64,000 nt of DNA from Burkholderia sp. GAS332 (GTDB taxonomy: Bacteria > Pseudomonadota > Gammaproteobacteria > Burkholderiales > Burkholderiaceae). The stretch is taken from the NCBI GenBank assembly GCA_900142905.1, contig FSRV01000002.1, positions 1,488,001 through 1,552,000 on the forward strand, given 5' to 3'. The position numbers and the translations under genes were made by a program. The notes below the pieces were generated by a model that was not told the origin of the DNA, did no database searches, and saw only the letters and a program-made list of their open reading frames with translations. Within the stretch, counting starts at the first letter, position 1. The number at the start of each line of letters is the position of its first letter. Positions 9,511 to 18,873 of this stretch are shown here, piece by piece.

Positions 9511-10497
9511 TTACATGCGCTGATGGCGGTGCAGCTTCTGGTTGCGCATCAGGCACAACATATCGGCGGCGAGATGGGCGGCGGCGAGCGCGGTCACGTC
9601 GCTGTGGTCGTAGGGTGGCGACACTTCCACCACGTCCGCGCCGACCAGATTCACGGCGCCTAGCGCGCGAACGATCTCCAGCGCCTGCGCCGAACTTAGA
9701 CCGCCCGCCACCGGCGTGCCCGTGCCGGGTGCGAAGGCCGGATCGAGGCAGTCGATGTCGAAGGTGAGGTAGGTCGGGTCGTCGCCGACAATCTTCAGCA
9801 CTTCATCGATCGTTGCCTGCGTGCCGTTGCGATGGACCCATGGCGCGTCGAGAATGCGCACGCCCATGAAGTCGTCGTTCCAGGTGCGAATGCCGATCTG
9901 CACCGAGCGTGCGGGATCGATCAGCCCTTCACGGATCGCTTTGTAGAACATCGTGCCGTGGTTCAGCGAATCGGGGTTGTCGTCGGGCCAGGTGTCGCAA
10001 TGCGCGTCGAAATGAATCAGGCTCAGTGGCTTGCCATACTTTTCAGCGTGAGCGACCAGCAGCGGGTAGGTGATGTAGTGATCGCCGCCGAACGTCAGCA
10101 TGCGGGTGCCCGTGGCGAGAATCTCGCGGGCATGGGCGATGATCGTGTCCCGAATGCCGAGCGGGTTGTGGGCGTCGAACCAACAGTCGCCGTAGTCGAC
10201 TACGTTCAGATGATCAAACGGATCGATGCCCCACGGAAACGCGCCCAGTTCGGCCAGTTGTACCGAGGCGGCGCGCATGGCCGCCGGGCCGAAACGCGTG
10301 CCGGGGCGGAAGGTGGTCGCGAGGTCGAGCGGAATCCCCGATACGGCGACGTCGACGCCGGTGAGATCGCGCGTGTAGGGCCGGCGCATGAAGGACAGTA
10401 CGCCGGCGTAGGTGGGGGCAGCGGGTTGGCCGGCCACGTCGGTGCCGGTGGCAGGGGGCGTTGCGGCAGGTTGCAAAGCGTTCAGGTTCAGGGTCAT
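9511..10497 (-). CDS. speB: agmatinase (ureohydrolase family)
   Basis: A 328-aa manganese-dependent hydrolase that splits agmatine to putrescine and urea. The metal-binding motifs GGDHYITYP, FDAHCDTW and DIDCLDPAFAPGTGTP are present, followed by VVEVSPPYDHSD. The long match to the E. coli SpeB pattern (HGTMFY, GLIDP, SVQIGIRT) favours agmatinase over guanidinobutyrase, though this cannot be settled by eye. The ATG at 10495-10497 replaces a longer TTG frame. It is probably the first gene of a speB plus binding-protein operon, divergent from the LysR regulator at 10681. Confidence 0.9.
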   Translation of the reverse strand: MTLNLNALQPAATPPATGTDVAGQPAAPTYAGVLSFMRRPYTRDLTGVDVAVSGIPLDLATTFRPGTRFGPAAMRAASVQLAELGAFPWGIDPFDHLNVVDYGDCWFDAHNPLGIRDTIIAHAREILATGTRMLTFGGDHYITYPLLVAHAEKYGKPLSLIHFDAHCDTWPDDNPDSLNHGTMFYKAIREGLIDPARSVQIGIRTWNDDFMGVRILDAPWVHRNGTQATIDEVLKIVGDDPTYLTFDIDCLDPAFAPGTGTPVAGGLSSAQALEIVRALGAVNLVGADVVEVSPPYDHSDVTALAAAHLAADMLCLMRNQKLHRHQRM

Positions 10498-10680
10498 ACA
10501 GGTCGATCCGGTCAATTCCAATGAGCGCCGTCTTACAAATATTTCTCATGTCTGACGAAGCAGCATGCGGCATGGGGAGAGCAACTGACGTTATGATTGC
10601 GAGGCAATATTCCCGCGAAAAGCGAAGAATCTTGCTGGAAGTATCGATATTTCTAATATCTCCCCGACCTTGACGACCCG

Positions 10681-11568
10681 ATGCGTAGACTTCCCCCTCT
10701 GCAGGCCTTGCTCGCTTTCGACGCCGCCGCGCGCCTCGGCAGTTTCACGCGCGCGGCACAAGAACTCGCGCTGACGCAATCGGCGATCAGTCATCAGATC
10801 CAGCAACTCGAGGAGTGGGCCGGGGTGCCGCTGTTCCGGCGAATCGGACGCGGCGTCGCGTTGACGGCTGCCGGTGTGCTGTTTGCGCAGACCGTGACGT
10901 CGGCGATGACCACCCTGGGGGATGGGCGCGATCGCATCGAGCCGTATGGCAATCCCGATTCGGTGATCCTCTATTGCGCGCCGCAGTTTGCGACGGGCTG
11001 GATCATGCCGCGCATGCCGGCGTTTTCGGCGGCATTGCCGAACATCGAGATCTGGCTCATCACCGGGGAGGAGGTGAACGAGATCGATCGTGTGGATGTC
11101 GATCTGATCGTTTCCGCGAAGGAGATCCGCACGCCCGAAGTGATCTGCGAGCCTTTGCTCGAAGAGGAGGCGGTCGCTATCTGCGGGCCTATGACCGCGC
11201 GCCGTTTGCGTTCGGCGCCCTTTCCCGAAGTCTTGACGCAAGCGCCGTTGCTGATGCATGAGCCGCGTCCGGAGTGGGCACCGTGGTTGCCTGAGTTAAG
11301 GCGGGGCGGTTTGCGTACGCGGCGTGCGATGACGATCGACGATCCTCGCATCCTCGTGGCGGCCGCCGAGCAGGAAGCCGGCATCGCGATGGTGTCCCGG
11401 CTGACCGCCACCGACGCCTTGACGAGCGGGCGTGTCGAGGTCTTGTCGCAGGTGCCGGGATTCGCGCTTGCGCCGCTTTGGCTCATGCGCTCCGCCCAGC
11501 CGGCGCGCTCCGCAGCGGTGGACGCGGTTTATGAGTGGGTGGTGAGGCTCTGCCGGGACGGCGGTTGA
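10681..11568 (+). CDS. LysR-family transcriptional regulator (GcvA-like)
   Basis: 295 aa. The N-terminal helix-turn-helix (MRRLPPLQALLAFDAAARLGS..FTRAAQELALTQSAISHQI) and C-terminal substrate-binding domain are typical of the GcvA branch of LysR proteins. It is transcribed away from speB across a 183-base gap. The classic LysR arrangement makes control of speB and the polyamine-binding protein likely. The co-inducer is unknown; agmatine or putrescine is an inference from context. Confidence 0.88.
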   Translation: MRRLPPLQALLAFDAAARLGSFTRAAQELALTQSAISHQIQQLEEWAGVPLFRRIGRGVALTAAGVLFAQTVTSAMTTLGDGRDRIEPYGNPDSVILYCAPQFATGWIMPRMPAFSAALPNIEIWLITGEEVNEIDRVDVDLIVSAKEIRTPEVICEPLLEEEAVAICGPMTARRLRSAPFPEVLTQAPLLMHEPRPEWAPWLPELRRGGLRTRRAMTIDDPRILVAAAEQEAGIAMVSRLTATDALTSGRVEVLSQVPGFALAPLWLMRSAQPARSAAVDAVYEWVVRLCRDGG

Positions 11569-11628
11569 CGGATTGACGGATTGACGCGCAGCAGGTGATG
11601 TTGCGCGTCCGGATCCGTGTCGTTCGGA

Positions 11629-13173
11629 TCAGCGTGGCGGCCCGTTGGCCGCCGCGGCCAGCTTCTTGATCAGCGCTGCCTGTTTTATTGCGTCCTTGCT
11701 GAGCGCCTGGAGCGGCGCTGTCGCCGCCGAATCGGCATCCTGAGTATGCGAGAGCATCAGGGCGCCGGTCCGGACGAGCTGGCGGTTGTCGTCGAAGTAG
11801 CGCAGCATCGCTTGCCGTAGCGCGGTGCGCGGTGAACCTTCGGGCAGCCTGGCATTCTCGACCGATGTATAGAGTGCGTCCCATTGGGGGAGGATATCGA
11901 CAATGAGCTTGTTGGAGGCGGCGTCCCGTTCCATTTGCGAACGCATTTTCATGTGCTGCCATGCGCCTGTATCCGCGACGGCTTGCTTCTCCTCCGGGCT
12001 TAATTCGACCAGCAGCTTCGAAAATTGAAGCTCCTCATGTTTAGCTTCGCTCAAGTGCGTCAGCGGATAGCTCAAGGCACCCAGCGTGACACACGCCACC
12101 AGCCACGACAGCAGCGCGCTTCTGAACGAGTACCGCTGACGTGCTTCGTTCGAGAGTGGTCTTGCCAGCAGCGCGCCGATCAGCAAGCCGCCGGCCAGGC
12201 CGCCCAGGTGGTCGGCATTGTCGATGCCGCGATGCGTGAAGCCGTCGAGCAGGTTGACGAGGATGAATACCCACATCGCACTACGATTGCGCGCGGCGAT
12301 GGCAGCGGGCAGTTCTTTGCGAAAGCGCAGCACGAAAATCAGCAAGCCACCGGCGACGCCGAAGATGGCACCGGACGCGCCGGCGCTATTGATGGTCGGA
12401 TGCGCGAGGACGCTCGCGATGCTGCCGGTCAGTCCGGCGAACAGGTAGAGCACAAGGAATCGCAGGTTCCCGTAGAGGCGCTCCGTCAGGCGTCCCACGG
12501 CGTAAAGGGCGACCATGTTGAACGTCAGGTGTAGCAGGCCGAAATGCACGAACATGGACGTGAGCAGGCGCCAGGATTCGTCGCCGAGCGTATAGGGTCC
12601 GAAGTTGGAGCCCCAGCCGATGATGGCAAGACGATCCACTTTCATCACGCCGACGCCCGCGCGGCACATCGCCACGAACACCATGACGTTCAGTGCAATC
12701 AGCAGATACGTCACCCAGGTGAACCGTGTCAGGGCGGCCAGCCTGTCTTTGAACGTGGTGAGCGCGATACGCTCAGCCGCGAAAGCGGGCGTCATGCAGG
12801 CCGGCAGAAGCTCGACGATGCGTCTAACGTCTTCCTCACTGCGCGCCTTCAATACGACGCGCTCAATGACGCCTTGCGCCCCATGCAGGTCGAAAGAAAT
12901 GCGGCGATTGGCGAGTTGAATGTCGAAGATATCCGCACGTTGAAGGCTTCGTTGTTCGGCGCTGTTCGATTTGCGCAGGGTAATGTCGTCATCTGAAAAC
13001 GAGAGTTCGCCTTTTATGCTTAACGAATAGCGGCTCGCGGAGAAAATGCCCTGGCTGCCGTGAGGTGTGATTGTGTACCGCAAGCTGAAGGTTTGCGTCC
13101 TGTCCCAATCGGCAAAAAGGGCGGTGCCCGAAGCGGGGTCCCTCGCTGTCAGGGTGGGTTCCATACGATCCAT
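11629..13173 (-). CDS. rhomboid-family intramembrane serine protease
   Basis: A 514-aa membrane protein. Residues ~1-140 are a soluble N-terminal domain of unknown fold. Residues ~150-370 hold the rhomboid core with six or more membrane helices. The HLTFN loop (Asn ~219), the nucleophile in GASGAIFG (Ser ~267) and the catalytic His in NADHLGGLAGG (~322) are all present, so the protease should be active. A soluble helical tail of ~130 residues follows. Rhomboids cut within or near membrane helices; the substrate is unknown. It stands alone, convergent with the LysR gene and divergent from the hydrolase at 13359. Confidence 0.92.
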   Translation of the reverse strand: MDRMEPTLTARDPASGTALFADWDRTQTFSLRYTITPHGSQGIFSASRYSLSIKGELSFSDDDITLRKSNSAEQRSLQRADIFDIQLANRRISFDLHGAQGVIERVVLKARSEEDVRRIVELLPACMTPAFAAERIALTTFKDRLAALTRFTWVTYLLIALNVMVFVAMCRAGVGVMKVDRLAIIGWGSNFGPYTLGDESWRLLTSMFVHFGLLHLTFNMVALYAVGRLTERLYGNLRFLVLYLFAGLTGSIASVLAHPTINSAGASGAIFGVAGGLLIFVLRFRKELPAAIAARNRSAMWVFILVNLLDGFTHRGIDNADHLGGLAGGLLIGALLARPLSNEARQRYSFRSALLSWLVACVTLGALSYPLTHLSEAKHEELQFSKLLVELSPEEKQAVADTGAWQHMKMRSQMERDAASNKLIVDILPQWDALYTSVENARLPEGSPRTALRQAMLRYFDDNRQLVRTGALMLSHTQDADSAATAPLQALSKDAIKQAALIKKLAAAANGPPR

Positions 13174-13358
13174 GCGATCCCCTTTCTCTCTATGTTTTTC
13201 TTTATGTTTGTCTTGAAGCGCGCCTTTCCGGCGTCGCGTCGTTCTGATTGTAGTATTGAACGTGGCGCGTGCGTCGAGGTGTACCGGAACGTGCCGCTAG
13301 CCGGTTTGCAGCACGCGTGCGTCACGGACCTGATGATCCCCATTCGCAAGGACTAGCC

Positions 13359-14483
13359 ATGTTTCGTCTATGCTGTGCCGCCCTCGCGTGTTCGGCGGCG
13401 TTGTTGTGGGCGGGCGCCGCCGCGCCGGCCGATCAGCCCGCCTGGCATGTGGGCGAGGCGGCGCGTGTCTTTCATCCCGCCGTGGTGCGTGATTGGCGCG
13501 GGGCTCGGACTCAGGCGCTGGTGACGACCCTTTGGTATCCGGCCGATCCGGCACGTCCGGAACTCGCACATGACCTTGGCGAGCCGGGTCATCCGCTTTT
13601 TCACGGGCACCCGGCCATCGTGGATGCGCCTCTGTCGAGCGCGCGAGCGAAGTATCCCTTGCTCGTGCTGTCGCATGGCACCGGCGGCAGCGCGGACAGC
13701 CTCGACTGGCTGGCATCCGCACTTGCCGCCCAGGGCTATATCGTGGCGGGCACCAATCATCCGGGTAACAACGCGTTGGAGCCGATGACCCGCGATGGCT
13801 TCATGCTCTGGTGGGAACGCGCCACGGACGCGAGCGAAGTGCTGGACGGTGTCCTCGCCGATCCGATGCTGGGTCCGCATGTCGACCGGGACCGGATCGG
13901 CGCCGTGGGTTTCTCGCTCGGTGGGTACACGGTTCTCGAACTGGCGGGCGCGCGAACCAATTTGCCGGCCTTCGAGCGTTTCTGCGGGGGGCCGCAAGCC
14001 GATGCCATCTGTCATCCGCCGGAAGCCGCCAGAATCCACGAGGACCCGCAAGCGCCCGCCTTGACGCTCGCCACGCTTTCGCCGGAAACGAAGGCGTCCC
14101 GGGCCCGCGCCGGCGAGTCGTACCGGGACCCGCGCGTCAAGGCGGTATTCGCGATCGCGCCGGCGCTGGGCGAGGCGTTCGATAGCCACTCGTTCGCGGA
14201 CGTCAGCATTCCCATCTCGCTGCTGGCGGGCGAGGCCGACGTGACCGCGCCGGTGGACACCAACATCCACCGCATCGCGGGCTTGTTGCCGAGCGCAACC
14301 GTCACGATGGTGCCGGGCGCATCGCACTACACCTTTCTCGACACCTGCTTCCCCGATGTGGTCGAACACCTTGCGAGGATCTGCAAGGACAATCCGGGTG
14401 TCGATCGCGATGCGGTACATGCGCAAACGGCTCAACGGGCGATCGATTTCTTCGCCACCGCATTGCCCGCGAGTGGCGCGTAG
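13359..14483 (+). CDS. secreted alpha/beta-hydrolase (dienelactone hydrolase-like)
   Basis: A 374-aa protein with a signal peptide (MFRLCCAALACSAALLWAGAAAPA). It has an alpha/beta-hydrolase fold: the oxyanion motif LVLSHGTGG, the nucleophile elbow VGFSLGGY, an Asp in LLAGEADVTAP and the terminal His in GASHYTFLD. The family includes platelet-activating-factor acetylhydrolase-like and dienelactone hydrolase-like esterases. The substrate cannot be told. Start chosen at ATG 13359 with AAGGA ~6 bases upstream. Confidence 0.82.
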   Translation: MFRLCCAALACSAALLWAGAAAPADQPAWHVGEAARVFHPAVVRDWRGARTQALVTTLWYPADPARPELAHDLGEPGHPLFHGHPAIVDAPLSSARAKYPLLVLSHGTGGSADSLDWLASALAAQGYIVAGTNHPGNNALEPMTRDGFMLWWERATDASEVLDGVLADPMLGPHVDRDRIGAVGFSLGGYTVLELAGARTNLPAFERFCGGPQADAICHPPEAARIHEDPQAPALTLATLSPETKASRARAGESYRDPRVKAVFAIAPALGEAFDSHSFADVSIPISLLAGEADVTAPVDTNIHRIAGLLPSATVTMVPGASHYTFLDTCFPDVVEHLARICKDNPGVDRDAVHAQTAQRAIDFFATALPASGA

Positions 14484-14489
14484 CGGCGT

Positions 14490-15983
14490 TCAGTCCTCGA
14501 GCGGCGAAAACGCTTCAAGCGGGACCTGCTTCGCCGGTCCGAGGTTGATCGGCGGCACGAAGCCCAGCAGCACCACCACAAAAATCGCGATCGCGAAGAT
14601 CGAGATGAAGGTCAGGTGCAGCGACTGATGCAGCACCATGCGGATCATGTCGCTGTCGGCGAGACTCGTCACCTGATTCTGCAACAGCGCTTTCAACTGA
14701 TCCGAGGTGACCACGGCGACGTCCTTCGAGTGACTGAGCCCGAAGTTGAGCACCGCGCCGAACAGCGTCGCGCCTAACGTGCTGCCGAGATTGCGCGAAA
14801 AGAGATTCGATGCGGTGGCGCTGCCGCGCTCGTCCATGTTGACGATCTCCTGGATCAGCACGAGCGAACTGACGCTTGACGTACCCATGCCGAAGCCCAT
14901 GATGAGCGAGCCGAACGCCGCGATGAGCGGCGAGCCGCCAGGTTGCAGGAACAGCAGCAACACCGCGCCGAGCGGTACGAATGCGCTGCCGCCGATCAGA
15001 ATGCGCCGCAAGCCGATGCGGTGAAACGATTTCGCCGCGAGCGTCGCGCCCGCCGGCCAACCCACCATCATCATCGTGAGCGCAAGACCGGCGACCACGG
15101 GCGAGCGATGCAGCACGCCCTGGACATACATCGGCAGGAAGGTGGTGGCGCCCATCAGGATCATGCCGGACAGCACGGTTGCGGCATTGCACGCGGCAAT
15201 CGGCCGGTGGCTCCAGAGCGCGAACGAGATCATCGGCTCAGCCGCGCGGCGCTCCTGAAACACGAACAACAGCAGGCACAGCATGAACGCGCCGCCCGCG
15301 AGCATGGCCTTGGCGATGTCGTCGTCGCCTGCATAAGTCAGCGCCATCATCAGTGCCGCGATCGCCGCCATGAACAGCGCCGCGCCCGCGAAGTCGATCG
15401 ACGGACGGGCATGCCGCTCCGATTCGCGCAGGAACGCGATGAAGCCGGCTGCCGAGGCAAGGCCGATCGGCACGTTCATCCAGAAGATCCACGCCCACGA
15501 CAGGTTGTGAATGATGAAGCCGCCCACCATCGGCCCGACCACCGCTGAAATGGCCCACACGCTGGCGAGATAACCCTGCACCTTGCCGCGTTCGCGCGCG
15601 GGATAGAGATCGGCGACGATGGTCAGCGTGACTGGTTGAATCGCGCCCGCGCCAATGCCCTGAATCAGGCGGAACACGATCATGGCGGGCATCGACCACG
15701 CGAAGCCGGCCAGCACCGAGCCGAGCAGAAAGATCGCGATGCCGGCGAGCATGACGGGCTTGCGCCCATACAGGTCGGCGAGCTTGCCGAAGACCACGGT
15801 CATCGCGGTTTGCGTCAGCAGGAACGACGAAAAGACCCAGCTATACAGATGCAGATCGCCGAGTTGCGCGACGATCTGCGGCATGGCGGTGGAAACGATG
15901 GTGGCTTCGATGGCGACCATCGCCATCGAAGCCATGACGGCGGCAATGACTAAGGGACGCGATGATTGCGGGCTGCGGGACAT
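14490..15983 (-). CDS. MFS multidrug exporter of the DHA2 (EmrB/QacA) type
   Basis: A ~497-aa integral membrane protein with 14 predicted helices. Motif A is present as GKLADLYGRKPVM, the DHA2 N-terminus as VAIEATIVSTAMPQI, and motif C-like glycine/proline sequence as AVVGPMVGGF. This family exports drugs and toxic organics by proton antiport. ATG 15981-15983 (MSRSPQSS) is chosen; the frame is open 23 codons further up but with no membrane or family signal there. No adjacent membrane-fusion partner or TetR/MarR regulator was found. Confidence 0.88.
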   Translation of the reverse strand: MSRSPQSSRPLVIAAVMASMAMVAIEATIVSTAMPQIVAQLGDLHLYSWVFSSFLLTQTAMTVVFGKLADLYGRKPVMLAGIAIFLLGSVLAGFAWSMPAMIVFRLIQGIGAGAIQPVTLTIVADLYPARERGKVQGYLASVWAISAVVGPMVGGFIIHNLSWAWIFWMNVPIGLASAAGFIAFLRESERHARPSIDFAGAALFMAAIAALMMALTYAGDDDIAKAMLAGGAFMLCLLLFVFQERRAAEPMISFALWSHRPIAACNAATVLSGMILMGATTFLPMYVQGVLHRSPVVAGLALTMMMVGWPAGATLAAKSFHRIGLRRILIGGSAFVPLGAVLLLFLQPGGSPLIAAFGSLIMGFGMGTSSVSSLVLIQEIVNMDERGSATASNLFSRNLGSTLGATLFGAVLNFGLSHSKDVAVVTSDQLKALLQNQVTSLADSDMIRMVLHQSLHLTFISIFAIAIFVVVLLGFVPPINLGPAKQVPLEAFSPLED

Positions 15984-16210
15984 GGGGCGGGTAGTATTAG
16001 GGTGTTGGAAGCGTCTGGCGGTGTGACAGGCGACATGCACGCCGCGACGCATAAGCGCGGCCGCCCGAAGGCGGCCGATGTCGAGTATGCACCTTGCGGA
16101 GAATGTGCGCTGAGCACGAACCGCTGTGGCGAGGCTAATGCGGCTTTAAAGCGGCGGCTTGGCACGACCTTTGCGCGTTCAGCGGTACTTTCGCCAAATG
16201 GAGGGTCATT

Positions 16211-16471
16211 ATGAGGATCGAATTCACCGGACGCCGTGAAGTAGTGGCAGCGGCGCGCGTCGCCTTCGAAGCCAATGTCGATGGGGCTGACGTCTGGTGC
16301 AGCGTGTCGCTGGACGCGCTGAACGACCATTTTGGCAACGAAGGACCATCGGCCCACGATCTGGTCGGTACCTTCGAGGCAAATCGCGCGCGAATAGAGA
16401 ACGCTACGCGGCGGGTTCTCGAGAAAAACGGGGGACAATCCGTGGAGCTCGAAACCGGGGATTTCAACTGA
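16211..16471 (+). CDS. DUF1488-family small protein
   Basis: 86 aa, starting MRIEFTGRREVVAAARVAFEANVDG, with VWCSVSLDALNDHFG in the middle. This matches the pattern of DUF1488 proteins that are common in Burkholderiaceae. GGAGGG lies 8 bases before the ATG. It is divergent from the MFS exporter. Function unknown; no membrane segment or signal peptide. Confidence 0.75.
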   Translation: MRIEFTGRREVVAAARVAFEANVDGADVWCSVSLDALNDHFGNEGPSAHDLVGTFEANRARIENATRRVLEKNGGQSVELETGDFN

Positions 16472-16645
16472 GGCCCGAGCGTTCCACATCCTGACCTAGG
16501 AGAACGGTCCGGCGTCTCTACGCCGGGCCTGCTCCGATAGCATTTCCCCAGCAAACCGCCTACGCTTCAACACACCCAAGCCCAATCCGCACTGCGAAGC
16601 GCGACGGATTCGTCTGACTTCACGTCCTCGCGCGTGGAGAACGTC

Positions 16646-17149
16646 ATGAAACCAAGGCACCAGATCCTCGCCGTCATCACGATGGCGGTCGCCGCGTTGT
16701 GTGCGCCGATACGAGGCGCTTTTGCCCAGGCAGCAGACAGCCTGGTGGGATCATGGTCGCTCGTCTCGTTGACGGTGGCCAAGAGTGGCAGTGAAGTCGA
16801 ATTGCTCGGTCCGCATCCGCAGGGGCAACTCATCTTCGGCAGTGATGGTCGCTACGTGCTGATGGTGGTGAGTGCCGACTTGCCTAAATTCTCTTCGGGG
16901 GACAGACAGCAAGGCACGCCGGAGGAAAACTCGAAGATCGCCCGCGGGAACGTCGCGCATTTCGGCACGTATTCGGTGGACCCGGCGGCGCACGTTATCG
17001 TGTTTCACATTCAAAAAAGCACGTTTCCGAACTGGGACGCGGATGTTCAGCGGCGGCCGTTCACGCTCGACGGTGACCGGCTGACGTACATCACGCCGGG
17101 AGCCTTCGGCTATGGATCGTCGAAGGTCGTGTGGCAGCGAATGAAATAG
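16646..17149 (+). CDS. secreted lipocalin-like domain protein
   Basis: 167 aa with a signal peptide ending near GAFAQA. The mature part (SLVGSWSLVSLTV..., HPQGQLIFGSDGRYVLMV, TYSVDPAAHVIVFHI) has the beta-strand pattern of the small lipocalin-like family found in proteobacterial periplasmic proteins. ATG 16646 has GGAG 6 bases upstream, while the GTG at 16634 lacks one. Ligand unknown. Single gene. Confidence 0.72.
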   Translation: MKPRHQILAVITMAVAALCAPIRGAFAQAADSLVGSWSLVSLTVAKSGSEVELLGPHPQGQLIFGSDGRYVLMVVSADLPKFSSGDRQQGTPEENSKIARGNVAHFGTYSVDPAAHVIVFHIQKSTFPNWDADVQRRPFTLDGDRLTYITPGAFGYGSSKVVWQRMK

Positions 17150-17327
17150 CGCGCCCCATTGGCTGGCCGGCTTGCTGTTCGCACGCAACCTGATCCGCGG
17201 CATAAGCGATTCCGCACGACCTCGAAGTGACCGCGCTGCGGTATAGTCGCGCCAACCGATCGTAGACACGCCTTGGACCTTTGCCGCAGAGCCGGCCGGC
17301 TGAGGCTTTGATTATCCGGAGAACGTC

Positions 17328-17963
17328 GTGCAGGAAATCATAGAAGGACTCATCCGCTTTCAACGCGAAGTCTTCCCGCAGCAAAGTGCATTGTTCAAAC
17401 GTTTGTCGATTTCGCAAAGTCCGAGGACGCTGTTCGTGACCTGCTCGGATAGCCGTGTCGTTCCCGAACTGCTGACACAGGTGGAGCCCGGCGCGCTGTT
17501 CGTGATCCGCAACGCGGGCAACATCGTGCCGTCTTACGGCCCGGAGCCGGGTGGGGTATCGGCCACCGTCGAATACGCGGTGGCTGTGCTGGGTGTGCAG
17601 GATATCGTGATTTGCGGTCACTCCAATTGCGGGGCGATGACGGCGATCTGCACGTGCACGAACCTCGACCATCTGCCGGCCGTGGCGGGTTGGCTCCGTC
17701 ACGCGGACGCGGCGAAAGCGATCAACGCGTCGCGAACGTACGCGTCAGATGCAGAGCGTCTCGACGCCCTGGTCAAAGATAACGTGATGGCTCAACTCGC
17801 GAACATTCGCACGCATCCGTCAGTGGCGGTGGGCCTGGTGAACAAAACGGTGCGCCTGCACGGCTGGATTTTCAACATCGAGAGTGGCGTGATGCTCGCA
17901 CTCGATGGGCGCACAGGGCAGTTTTTGCCATTGGTGGACAACCCTGAAATCTATGTTGTCTAG
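17328..17963 (+). CDS. beta-class carbonic anhydrase
   Basis: A 211-aa zinc enzyme that interconverts CO2 and bicarbonate. Zinc ligands and dyad are visible: CSDSR (Cys ~39, Asp ~41, Arg ~43) and GHSNCGAM (His ~98, Cys ~101), with the conserved NAGNIVP stretch between. The start is GTG at 17328, preceded by CCGGAGAACGTC. It is likely cytoplasmic, as no signal is seen. The C-terminus is normal for the family. Confidence 0.93.
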   Translation: MQEIIEGLIRFQREVFPQQSALFKRLSISQSPRTLFVTCSDSRVVPELLTQVEPGALFVIRNAGNIVPSYGPEPGGVSATVEYAVAVLGVQDIVICGHSNCGAMTAICTCTNLDHLPAVAGWLRHADAAKAINASRTYASDAERLDALVKDNVMAQLANIRTHPSVAVGLVNKTVRLHGWIFNIESGVMLALDGRTGQFLPLVDNPEIYVV

Positions 17964-18141
17964 CGGGATCGATGTGAGCGGGGCTGCCTCCGGATAAACC
18001 TCTTCGGCGTTCCGGATGGCCACCTATACTGCCAGAGCGCCTGGAGCCGATGACTCCGCTCTACGGCTTGTTGCACCATGAGCCGACGACACCGCTCGAT
18101 GGCATGGTGCAACGCGAATTGAATCCGCTCGCGAGGTTTCC

Positions 18142-18825
18142 ATGAAAATTCTGATGGTATTGACTTCCCATGACCAGCTCGGCAATACGGGCCGGAAAAC
18201 CGGCTTCTGGCTCGAAGAGTTTGCTGCGCCGTATTATGTGTTCAAGGATGCCGGCGCCGATTTGACACTCGCGTCGCCCAAAGGCGGCCAGCCGCCGCTC
18301 GACCCGAAGAGCGACGATCCCGATGCGCAGACCGACGCGACCCGGCGATTCAGCAAGGATGCGAAGGCGCAAGCCGCGTTGGCGCATACCGCGAAGCTTT
18401 CTACCGTGTCGGCCGCGGACTACGACGCGGTGTTCTATCCCGGCGGCCACGGTCCGCTGTGGGATCTCGCCGAAGACCCGCATTCCATTGCCTTGATCGA
18501 AGCGCTCTATGCCGCGGGAAAACCCGTCGGCTTGGTCTGCCATGCCCCCGGCGTACTGCGACATACGAAGGCGCCGGACGAAACGTCACTCGTCCGCGAT
18601 AAACCGGTTACCGGCTTTTCCAATGCGGAAGAAGCGGCAGTCGGCCTTACCGATGTCGTGCCTTTCCTCGTCGAAGACATGTTGAAGAAGAACGGCGCCC
18701 AATATTCGAAGGGGCCGGATTGGCAGTCGCATGTCGTGGTCGCGGGCAATCTGATCACGGGGCAGAATCCCGCATCGTCGGAAGCCGCGGCGCAAGCGTT
18801 GCTCACGAAACTCGGTGCGACGTGA
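18142..18825 (+). CDS. DJ-1/PfpI-superfamily protein (Hsp31/glyoxalase III-like)
   Basis: 227 aa. The Hsp31-like N-terminus (KTGFWLEEFAAPYYVFKDAG) and the nucleophile elbow GLVCHAPG (Cys ~133) are present, as is the YPGGHGPLWDLAED motif. Members act as methylglyoxal-detoxifying glyoxalase III, deglycases or chaperones. It lies 48 bases before the old-yellow enzyme at 18874 on the same strand, so the two may form an electrophile-detoxification operon. Confidence 0.86.
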   Translation: MKILMVLTSHDQLGNTGRKTGFWLEEFAAPYYVFKDAGADLTLASPKGGQPPLDPKSDDPDAQTDATRRFSKDAKAQAALAHTAKLSTVSAADYDAVFYPGGHGPLWDLAEDPHSIALIEALYAAGKPVGLVCHAPGVLRHTKAPDETSLVRDKPVTGFSNAEEAAVGLTDVVPFLVEDMLKKNGAQYSKGPDWQSHVVVAGNLITGQNPASSEAAAQALLTKLGAT

Positions 18826-18873
18826 GAGACCGCTGAAAGGAAAATGCGTTGTATCTTTTTCAAGGGAACGCCA

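Noticed and set aside
11565..11587. Short tandem repeat GATTGACG after the LysR gene
   Set aside because: Only two to three imperfect 8-bp copies; no sign of function.
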